Positions 12,801 through 21,230 of a stretch of DNA of 64,000 nucleotides are shown in pieces; position 1 is the first letter of the stretch; each line of letters begins with the position of its first letter. A model generated the notes under the pieces. It was given only the letters and a program-made list of their open reading frames with translations, did not search any database and was not told the origin of the DNA. The translations under genes and the position numbers were made by a program. The stretch comes from an uncultured Saprospiraceae bacterium. GTDB lineage: Bacteria > Bacteroidota > Bacteroidia > Chitinophagales > Saprospiraceae. Location: NCBI GenBank assembly GCA_937921775.1, contig CAKZUK010000001.1, forward strand, positions 1 to 64,000. Reading direction: 5' to 3'.

Positions 12801-14649
12801 CTGGAAATGGCTTAGTAGTAACATCAAAACAGAATAGCCATGGTCCCATTGTACAGTTACAACAATTACCATCACCAAAGGTATTATTGGGACTTCCTCC
12901 CATGTCTGCAAACCATCCAGGAGGAACAATTGCACCAGCATTGGTACCTGTGTTACAACAGGAAGGTTCTGTAATATGACAAATGTCAACAGTCCCATTG
13001 CCATTACAATCATCGATAGTAATGTTTGGATTGTTATTGTTATAAGTAATGTTAGTATGCCAATTCCAGTTACCACCATATAAACTTGGAGGTTGACTAG
13101 CTGCAGGGTCAAACATAGAAGGGTCCCAGCAATCACCAAAAACAGGAACGATACCCTGTAGCCATTGACAGTTGTTACCTGTTCCTTGAGGGTCAGCTGT
13201 ATAGCTTTCAAGATTAAAGCAGAAAGTTACCGTTTCACCCGGTTGGTAAGGACCGTTATCAGGTGAACCTAAAGTAGGAGAACCAGGAGAAACATATAAT
13301 TCTGATTCAGTTGTACAAGCACTAATATCAGTAAAGGTGAGGACACATAGGTCAAAGTTACCACCGTCACCAAAACTATTACTAATTGCAAGTAAATAGT
13401 TGACGTTTGGAGAAATAGATTGGTTAACAATAGAAGCTAAACCATTATTACCCGTGATACATCCTGTGATAGGATTTAAGCCACCACAACCACCAGAAAA
13501 AAGTTGTACAGTTGGTTGAGTGATATCACTACTATTTACGCTTAATGAAAGTAAACCAGCAGTTCCATCAGAAGTGAAAGAATACCAAACAACTTCTTCG
13601 GTTGGCATATTACAACCAGTCAATCCTGGTTCAGAAGAAGCACCAATGTTACACCCAGGAACAGAGTTACAAGCTGTGTTTGAAACTACAGTAAGTCCCT
13701 CTGCTTGATTACAAAAATCATTTTCAGAACATCCCGGAGGAGGTCCATTTTCTTGTGCACAAATTTGGAAAGTTCCTTCATCGGCAGTAGAAGTTGCTAC
13801 CTGTATATAATAGGTAGTATTTTCAGTAAGGCCAGTTATCGTAAATGGAAGGGCACCTGCATCACCGCAATAGTAATCTAGGATTACAGGAGGAGAAGTA
13901 CAGTTGGGTGCTAGGTTTAGCAAACTAACTGCGATATTACCGTTGTACCCTTGAATATCTAGTATTAGAGAATTTTGGCCTGGGCCAATAGTAGTAGAGT
14001 AGTATACACTATTTTCAAATAAACCAGCACAAGCTGGATCTCCGTTACCATAATCTATTGTTGCATCTACAGTAGTACCTGATATACAGCTACCATCAGA
14101 GGGAATAGGTTCGTGATCACAAAGCTCATCATTCGGAGGTGGTGGATTTGGATCATAGTTGTCGATACAGAGGTTGTAATTTCCGAGCGTATTGGATGGA
14201 GAAGTAATAACTACATAATAGTTATTGCCAGCTACCAATGCTCCATTCAAATTCATAGGACTGGTCATACAGGAAATCTGAGTTGCACTACCGAAATCAC
14301 AATTTGTTGGGTTGAATTCTAACAATGTAATTTCCAATGGCCCTGACTGTGAAGTTGAAATAATATCAACTTCAGTACCAGTTGCAGTGAACTGAAACCA
14401 AGTGTTGATGGGAGCTGCTTGAGCAGTACAAGTACCGTTCAGCAAATCGATAGTCGCATCTGTACTGTTGAAATTATTACATCCTCCAGAAAGGTCTGTA
14501 ACGGTAGTTGCATTACCACAGTCATCGTTTGCAGGTTGAGCAAAAACTCCGAAGGGGAGTGCCAGCAAGCAAAAGATTAAGACTTTTGAAATCTGTGAAT
14601 AATGAAAAGAATGTAAGTAAGTTCCTACTAAGGTAAACCTATCTCTCAT
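3823..14649 (-). CDS. Giant secreted repeat protein (PKD/Ig/FN3-like modules) with gliding-motility/T9SS type B C-terminal domain
   Basis: Provided ORF extends to 14754; MRDRF at 14649 gives a better signal peptide ([22 protein letters not shown]). C-terminus [42 protein letters not shown]...[14 protein letters not shown]...GDITILK. Confidence 0.92.
   Translation of the reverse strand: [3608 protein letters not shown]
5800..8820 (-). repeat. Four composite modules of about 249 aa (about 747 bp) inside the giant gene
   Basis: Equivalent CCACAAG positions (ACGN motif) at 6119, 6863, 7610, 8360: spacings 744, 747, 750 bp. Confidence 0.85.
8820..11640 (-). repeat. Array of eleven 86-aa (258-bp) cysteine-containing Ig-like modules in the giant gene
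   Basis: Equivalent positions at 8897, 9152, 9410, 9671, 9929, 10187, 10445, 10703, 10961, 11219, 11477: spacings 255, 258, 261, then 258 x 7. Confidence 0.93.
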
Positions 14650-15122
14650 AATGTAGGTGAAGTTTTGGTTAAAAAAATAGTTCAGTTTCTCTATACAAAC
14701 AGGAGCCAGTAAACTAGAAAAGAGCATAAATCGAAAATCTTTCAATTTGCGCAATATCTTTTTAGTTCGACGGAGGGTTTGTCAAAGAGGGTATTAGTAA
14801 GTTGAATTGCCCGAAATTATAAAAATTAAGGGGTCTCTTAGATCGGAATAACAAATATAGTAATTAATACTGTTATTGTCTCTACCTTAGAAATACAATT
14901 TCAATCTTAGTGAAAATGCTAATATTTAGTCATTGTCAATAAAAATTTGACAAAATTTCATTTGAATTATGGGGTGTGAAATTCTAACACATATTGATAA
15001 TCCATTTTTAGTATTAAACGCTGCTTTAGTCAAGTAAAATTATTTGTTTTTTATTATATGTCTAAACTTAAAATAATAAATCGTTGTTTGTAACTAGTTT
15101 ATATACATGGATTTATGTTTAA

Positions 15123-15809
15123 AAAGCTAATGATTTGTTCGAAGAAAAGGGTAATCCTGAAGTTGCACAATGGTAAATCAAATATATGCGCTTCCAATTT
15201 GACTTCTTTGGATTGAAAGCACCGCTATGGTTGCCTTTAACAAAGCAATTATTTAAAGAACAAGGAATCTTTGAAAAAGAAGCATTAATGTCATTTGTTC
15301 GTCTTTGTATGGAAAAGGAGTATCGGGAATTACATTATTTATCAATAGAGCTGGTACAGCATCAACTATCCACTCAAAATCAGGACTTTATCCATTTTTT
15401 GGAGGAATTAATTATTACAAAATCATGGTGGGATACGGTAGATTGGCTTGTAAAATTGGTAGGATGGCATTTTGAACGTTTTCCTGAATTAATTCACCAA
15501 ACAGTCTGGAAATGGGCAAAATCTAACAATATTTGGTTGATTCGGTCGTCTATTTTATTCCAATTAAAGTATAAGGATAAAACTGATGCTAAACTTCTGT
15601 TTGAACTAATAAAATATAATGCAGAGACTAAGGAATTCTTCATTCAGAAAGGAGGGGGCTGGGCATTAAGAGAATATTCTAAAACAAATCCAGCGGCAGT
15701 TATTGAATTTATTTCTGAAAATAATTTACCTTCATTGACGCGAAGAGAAGGCTTAAAGTGGCTCCGGAAAAAGGGGGAATTTAGACGATGTAAGGCCTTA
15801 ATGCGTTAA
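15123..15809 (+). pseudogene. AlkD-family (DNA alkylation repair, HEAT-like) gene, probably 5'-degraded; provided ORF 15186-15809
   Basis: SWWDTVDWLVKLVG, RSSILFQLKYKDKTD, WALREYSKTNP and LTRREGLKWLRKKGE are AlkD-like. Upstream in-frame codons read KANDLFEEKGNPEVAQW*IKYMRFQFDFFGLKAP, an AlkD-like N-terminus broken by TAA at 15174. Confidence 0.6.
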
Positions 15810-15839
15810 AAAAATTAAATTCATAAAAAGGATTAAACT

Positions 15840-16829
15840 ATGGAAAAGATAAATGTTGCCATTATTACTGGAGGTAACGTCGCTGAAAGAGGAATTTCTC
15901 TCAAAAGTGGTGCAACGGTATTCAAACATCTGGATGACTCCAAATACAATAAATATCTAGTTGAGTTGAGAGGAAAAGACTTCATTGAATTAGAAAGTGA
16001 GCAGATCCTTGATAAAAATGATTTCTCACTAATAATTGATAGTCAGAAGATTACATTCGATCTTGCTTTTCTCATGCTTCATGGTCATCCTGCTGAAGAT
16101 GGTTGTCTGCAAGGCTATTTTGAGATTATTGGTTTACCTTATACAGGATGCGACCATTTTGTCAGTGCACTTACCTTTAATAAACAGGCTTGCAAGGATT
16201 TTCTTCGCAATTTTGATATACCAATGGCTGGATCTGTTTTGGTTCAAAAAGGAGAACAACTTGACCTTCCTGCGATTGAAGCTTTAGGTCTTCCGATTTT
16301 TGTAAAGCCCAATAAAAATGGAAGTAGTTATGGTATAACTAAAGTCAATTCATTGGATGATTTGGATGAAGCGATTGATCGCGCTTTCCAGTTTGATGAA
16401 GAAGTTATCATTGAGCAATTTTTGGAAGGCACTGAATATTCAAATGGTGTGCTGCGTAAAGATGGAGAAATTGTAGTCTTACCAATCACAGAAATCATCC
16501 CAGAGACTGAATTTTTTGACTATCAGGCGAAGTATGAAAACAAGAGTAAAGAGATTACACCTGCCAATCTTTCAGAGGCATTAAAAACAGCTTGCCAAGC
16601 TCTATCTTATAAACTATATGATGTATTGGGCTGCAAAGGAATGAGTCGGTTTGATTATATTTTGGTTAACGGTTCATTTTGTTTTTTGGAAGCCAATACG
16701 ATTCCTGGGATGTCGGAACAAAGTATTATTCCAGAGCAAGCAAAAGCGCATGGTTGGTCACTTTCTGTCTTTTTAGATGCTACTATAGATCAAGCATTGA
16801 ATACTGTGACAAAATCGGAGCTAGGTTAA
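15840..16829 (+). CDS. ddl: D-alanine--D-alanine ligase
   Basis: ATP-grasp protein with LMLHGHPAEDGCLQGYFEIIGLPYTGCD, PIFVKPNKNGSSYGI and FLEANTIPGMSEQSIIPEQAKA. Confidence 0.93.
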   Translation: MEKINVAIITGGNVAERGISLKSGATVFKHLDDSKYNKYLVELRGKDFIELESEQILDKNDFSLIIDSQKITFDLAFLMLHGHPAEDGCLQGYFEIIGLPYTGCDHFVSALTFNKQACKDFLRNFDIPMAGSVLVQKGEQLDLPAIEALGLPIFVKPNKNGSSYGITKVNSLDDLDEAIDRAFQFDEEVIIEQFLEGTEYSNGVLRKDGEIVVLPITEIIPETEFFDYQAKYENKSKEITPANLSEALKTACQALSYKLYDVLGCKGMSRFDYILVNGSFCFLEANTIPGMSEQSIIPEQAKAHGWSLSVFLDATIDQALNTVTKSELG

Positions 16830-16914
16830 TATTTTAAATTAGAGGTCTGTTAATGTTTTAACACAAAAGAGGAAACTTTTGGTGAGGGGATTAGTATAGT
16901 AGTTTGAATTAATA

Positions 16915-18327
16915 TTGGAACTAAAATTACTACTTCGAATGACAACCCTAGCTAAATGCCTTAATCGCATGATGCCTAAGGAGCTGTGTAGACAGGATTT
17001 CTATAACCGGAAAGCCAAGACACTTACGGCTTTGCATCTAATTTTTCTTTTCTTTTCTATCGTATTTATTGTCCTATCAAAAGTAATTGGTGAGCCATCC
17101 CAAGTGCCCTATTTGCTACCCTTGATTGCTACAATTGCTCTAATATTAATCTTTAAAATAAGAGCAGATTTAGTACTATCCGGAAATTTGATTTGTTTGG
17201 TATACTTTACTATACTAGTGGTCGCTACGACTTCTTCAGGGGGTATTTATTCAGATGATATTGTTTGGGCAGGTATCACTCCCGTTTTTGCTTTTTTATT
17301 TGTTAGTAAAAGAATGGGACTTTTGTGGTACTTAGCTTATGGAGCCTGTTTAAGTTGTTTTTATTATTTGGAAATAAATGGAATTATTTCTTTTAAAGAA
17401 CAAACTAATTTATTCTCACCGTCTTATTTTCTTATTAGTTGGTTATTCCTATTTGGGATGTTAATCTCAATCATTTTTGTTTTTTCTAAAGGTGAATCGA
17501 TTATGATCGAATCACTACTTAGGAATAAGAAAGAATTAATTGCAGAGAGAGAAGAACTACATATTCAAACACAGGCACTTAAAATAAAAGAGCAACAACT
17601 TTTAAAGTTAAATGAAAGTCTGGAACACTATGCTTACGCTATTTCCCATGATTTAAAAGAACCACTTCGAACAGTAAGATCTTATACGCAATTGCTTAAT
17701 CGGAGCTTGGAGAATAAGTTAACTGAAAAAGATGAAATTTATATGAATTTCATTTCATCGGGTACCGAAAGGATGTCGCATTTATTGGAAGATCTGCTCG
17801 AATTTTCCCGTATCAGTGAGGTGCACCATGAGTTTGTTCCTGTCAACCTAAACGATGTAGTACTACTGGTAGTCAACAACTTAAATCGAACAGTGCGTGA
17901 GAGTAGGGCGTCAATAGAAGTTGAGGACGATCTGCCTTTAATCAAAGGAACGCAGTCTTTATTGGTTGTGGTCATTCAAAATTTAGTTTCTAACGCCATC
18001 AAGTTTAGGCACATTGAAAGAGAGCCAGTAATAAATATTTATCATAAAAAGGAAGATGACCAAATTGTTATTTGTGTCAAAGATAATGGGATCGGTATTG
18101 CAGATGACTACAAAGAAAAGGTCTTTGAACTTTTCAATCGATTACATACGCGTGAACAATATGATGGCTCTGGAATTGGCTTGACAACTTGCGGTAAGAT
18201 TATTAAAAACTTGGGCGGAAAAATATGGCTGGAATCAGAGCTTGGTGAAGGGACTACCTTTATGTTTTCTATACCAAATAAAGTTATGGAAGAAACTGCT
18301 GAGGTACGCAAGATAGCAGTGTTGTAA
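16915..18327 (+). CDS. Membrane sensor histidine kinase
   Basis: Multiple N-terminal TM segments; H-box AYAISHDLKEPLRTVRSYTQLL; HATPase motifs NLVSNAIKF, VKDNGIGIAD, GSGIGL. Confidence 0.93.
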   Translation: MELKLLLRMTTLAKCLNRMMPKELCRQDFYNRKAKTLTALHLIFLFFSIVFIVLSKVIGEPSQVPYLLPLIATIALILIFKIRADLVLSGNLICLVYFTILVVATTSSGGIYSDDIVWAGITPVFAFLFVSKRMGLLWYLAYGACLSCFYYLEINGIISFKEQTNLFSPSYFLISWLFLFGMLISIIFVFSKGESIMIESLLRNKKELIAEREELHIQTQALKIKEQQLLKLNESLEHYAYAISHDLKEPLRTVRSYTQLLNRSLENKLTEKDEIYMNFISSGTERMSHLLEDLLEFSRISEVHHEFVPVNLNDVVLLVVNNLNRTVRESRASIEVEDDLPLIKGTQSLLVVVIQNLVSNAIKFRHIEREPVINIYHKKEDDQIVICVKDNGIGIADDYKEKVFELFNRLHTREQYDGSGIGLTTCGKIIKNLGGKIWLESELGEGTTFMFSIPNKVMEETAEVRKIAVL

Positions 18328-18330
18328 ATT

Positions 18331-18379
18331 TTGACTACTCAAAACAGGCATTGCATAAACACCTATTTTGAGTAGTCAA
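18331..18379. terminator. Hairpin TTGACTACTCAAAACAGG ... CCTATTTTGAGTAGTCAA between convergent genes
   Basis: 18-bp arms (18331-18348 / 18362-18379), one mismatch, followed by A-rich/T-rich tracts. Confidence 0.85.
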
Positions 18380-18406
18380 AAAATAAAATACTTTGACAAA
18401 CAAGTT

Positions 18407-19837
18407 TTACTTCATCGAAGTCAATACTGGTTTGGCAAGCTCTTTCAAGATATCTTTAATCTCATCAGAAGAAGGTCTTGGTGCTTTTGCATCCATAATT
18501 TTGCCTTCTTTGTCTACAAGAATAAAACGCGGAATTCCATTGATCAAATAGTCTTTGCAAATACTGGAACTCCAGGCATCATCACCAATCAATTGTACCC
18601 CCTGCATCTCTTTCTCTTTTACCATTTTTGCCCAGGCTTCTTTATCGTCATCAATAGAAACACTTGCAAAAACAATGTGCTCATTATCGTGATATCTTTC
18701 TTGTAATTTTTCTAAATGAGGTAACTCCCTAAGACAAGGCCCGCACCATGTTGCCCAAACATCAATGTAAACATTTTTGCCTCGGAAATCTTTCAAAGCA
18801 ATTTTAGCACCCTCTATGTCTGCATATTCAAAACCAGGTGCTTCAGCTCCTTTTGCAAGTACCGCCCATTTGTCCCAGAGTTTTTGCAGTTCACTATTTT
18901 GAGTAACATCATTAGATGTCGTTTTAAAATCTTCGAATATAGATTCTATACCATCAGTACCGACATAAGAAATTTGACTTTTCAAAGCATCAAAAGTCAG
19001 GAAACGCTTGATCTCTGGATTTTTTGCATGTTGATCAAAGGCTGTCATTTGGGCTTTAAGCCAACCTGATGAAGCGTCATCTTTTAGCTCTTTATTTTCT
19101 TCTTTAATGGCCTTCGCCAAGGCATCATAATGATCAACAAGGAAATTCTTATACATATCAGATGTAAGTAAATCAGGGTTTTCAAGATCAAGGCTCTTCT
19201 TGTAGTCATTGTAGGATTCACTCACTTTAAATGCCTTGTTTTTCGCATAGTATTGGTGATACTCTTCATAGCGATTGCGATGATTTGCCCAGTCGTATAA
19301 TAAATGAACTTTCTGTTTTGCTATGAACGCCTCATTTACTTGTTGAGTTTCCTTTTGGAATTTCGCCAACTGGGCTTCCATCTTAGTCCGCACATCAGCG
19401 ATTTTTTCAACGAAAGTTGACTCATCATTTTTATACAATTCGGTAAAGTCACCTATTTCTGTTTCATTGAGCATATAGCTTTTTGCTAAATAATTATTTA
19501 CAGCTGCACCAATGCCCGAGTAGCTTAGACTTTCGTCAAATTCAGTAGTACTCAAAGTCATAGATATACTGTCTCCAGGTTGAATGTATAACTTTGTAGA
19601 CTCACTACCATGTTTAAAAACAAAATTAGTAGCTTCCTTTAAGTCTATACTCATCGTAAATTGACCATCTGTTAGGCTTGCCTCCAACTGATCAGTAGCA
19701 TTGGAGAGCCTTACTTTTTCTCCCTTCGGGTTACTAATGGTTCCGGATAAAGTGGCCTTAGTAATGAGTTCTGCTTTTTCTTGTGTGCCACAGGCAAAGA
19801 GGAATAGGCTAGAAAGAAAAATTAAGAATTTTTTCAT
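18407..19837 (-). CDS. TlpA-like thiol:disulfide oxidoreductase lipoprotein
   Basis: Lipobox-like LFLFACG; thioredoxin WATWCGPCLRELPHLEKL; N-terminal DUF4369-like region. Confidence 0.88.
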   Translation of the reverse strand: MKKFLIFLSSLFLFACGTQEKAELITKATLSGTISNPKGEKVRLSNATDQLEASLTDGQFTMSIDLKEATNFVFKHGSESTKLYIQPGDSISMTLSTTEFDESLSYSGIGAAVNNYLAKSYMLNETEIGDFTELYKNDESTFVEKIADVRTKMEAQLAKFQKETQQVNEAFIAKQKVHLLYDWANHRNRYEEYHQYYAKNKAFKVSESYNDYKKSLDLENPDLLTSDMYKNFLVDHYDALAKAIKEENKELKDDASSGWLKAQMTAFDQHAKNPEIKRFLTFDALKSQISYVGTDGIESIFEDFKTTSNDVTQNSELQKLWDKWAVLAKGAEAPGFEYADIEGAKIALKDFRGKNVYIDVWATWCGPCLRELPHLEKLQERYHDNEHIVFASVSIDDDKEAWAKMVKEKEMQGVQLIGDDAWSSSICKDYLINGIPRFILVDKEGKIMDAKAPRPSSDEIKDILKELAKPVLTSMK

Positions 19838-20053
19838 AATGTGGTGATTTAAGTGATTGGTTAGATGACCTTTAAAATTACCTAAAGTCTGCCTTTAATT
19901 AACTGAAATAATGAGAAATGGCGAACAAATAGGCTAACTAGCAGGTTTTAATAGGAGTCTTAAATAAAATCAAGTAGGCTAAACTAGGTATATGTCTTGG
20001 TGATTTGGCCTATAAATCATACTTTTACAGCTCATTTTAAATAATAACTATCA

Positions 20054-21037
20054 ATGGCAAGAGAAATTGCATTAAGAGACGCTCTTCGTGAAGCAATGTC
20101 AGAAGAAATGCGTCGTGACGACTCCGTTTTCCTCATGGGTGAAGAAGTGGCAGAATATAACGGAGCATATAAAGTAAGTAAAGGTATGCTCGACGAGTTT
20201 GGTGAGCGTAGAGTAATTGATACTCCTATCGCTGAACTTGGCTTTGCTGGCATCGGTGTTGGTGCTGCAATGAATGGTCTACGACCTATCATAGAATTTA
20301 TGACTTGGAACTTTGCTGTTTTGGCTTTTGACCAAATCGTAAACAACGCAGCAAAAACGCTATCTCAATCTGCAGGTGAGTTTAATTGTCCTATCGTTTT
20401 TCGTGGCCCATCTGGAGCTGCTGGTCAATTAGCACAACAACATTCACAAACTTTTGAAAGTTGGTTGGCAAACTGTCCAGGCCTCAAAGTTGTTTCTACC
20501 AGTGATCCTTACGATGCAAAAGGTTTGCTCAAAACTGCGATCCGTGATGATGATCCAATTTGTTTTATGGAATCAGAAATCATGTACGGCTATACTGGGG
20601 AAGTACCTGAAGAAGAATATTTAATACCTATAGGAAAGGCAAGAGTGCGTAGGGAAGGAACAGATGTAACGCTTGTATCCTACAATAAAATGATTCTAGT
20701 TGCTGAACAAGCTGCGGAGGAATTAGCAAAAGAAGGTATCTCAGCAGAAGTAATCGACCTCAGAACGATCCGTCCAATGGATCACAAAACTATAGTTGAT
20801 TCTGTAAAGAAAACAAACCGTATAGTTGTGATTGATGAGTCCTGGCCGTTTGCTGGTGTTTCTTCAGAAATCACATACGTGGTTCAAAAACAAGCTTTCG
20901 ATTATCTAGATGCACCAGTTATTCGTGTCAATGCTGCTGATACTTCATTGCCATATGCTGGTACTTTGGTAGATGCTTATATGCCTAATGTAAAGCATGT
21001 GCTTGATGCGGTGAAGCAAGTGATGTATGTACGCTAG
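20054..21037 (+). CDS. pdhB: Pyruvate dehydrogenase E1 component, beta subunit
   Basis: REIALRDALREAMSEEMRRDDSVFLMGEEVAEYNGAYKVSKGM and transketolase C-terminal domain. Confidence 0.93.
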   Translation: MAREIALRDALREAMSEEMRRDDSVFLMGEEVAEYNGAYKVSKGMLDEFGERRVIDTPIAELGFAGIGVGAAMNGLRPIIEFMTWNFAVLAFDQIVNNAAKTLSQSAGEFNCPIVFRGPSGAAGQLAQQHSQTFESWLANCPGLKVVSTSDPYDAKGLLKTAIRDDDPICFMESEIMYGYTGEVPEEEYLIPIGKARVRREGTDVTLVSYNKMILVAEQAAEELAKEGISAEVIDLRTIRPMDHKTIVDSVKKTNRIVVIDESWPFAGVSSEITYVVQKQAFDYLDAPVIRVNAADTSLPYAGTLVDAYMPNVKHVLDAVKQVMYVR

Positions 21038-21106
21038 GAGGCTTTAGCTTCAGCTATATTCAGCCGCCGTCCCTCAGTTTGATTATAAAAAAGAGGGGTA
21101 TAAATG

Positions 21107-21142
21107 GAGAGCCCGCTAACGTAGTTACGTTAGTGGGCTCTC
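21107..21142. terminator. Hairpin AGAGCCCGCTAACGTA-GT-TACGTTAGTGGGCTCT
   Basis: 16-bp stem with one mismatch, downstream of pdhB. Confidence 0.75.
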
Positions 21143-21230
21143 TATATTGTGGGCAGTAATTTTAAGGACACACTTATTTTGAATAAGCGGGTGACTAGCG
21201 TCGGCTGAAGGTAGTCGAAGCTAAGCTGTC

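Noticed and set aside
5812-14322. Many plus- and minus-strand ORFs of 60-180 aa inside the giant gene
   Set aside because: They are shadow frames of the repeat-coding sequence; composition mirrors the repeats and no independent domain is recognisable.
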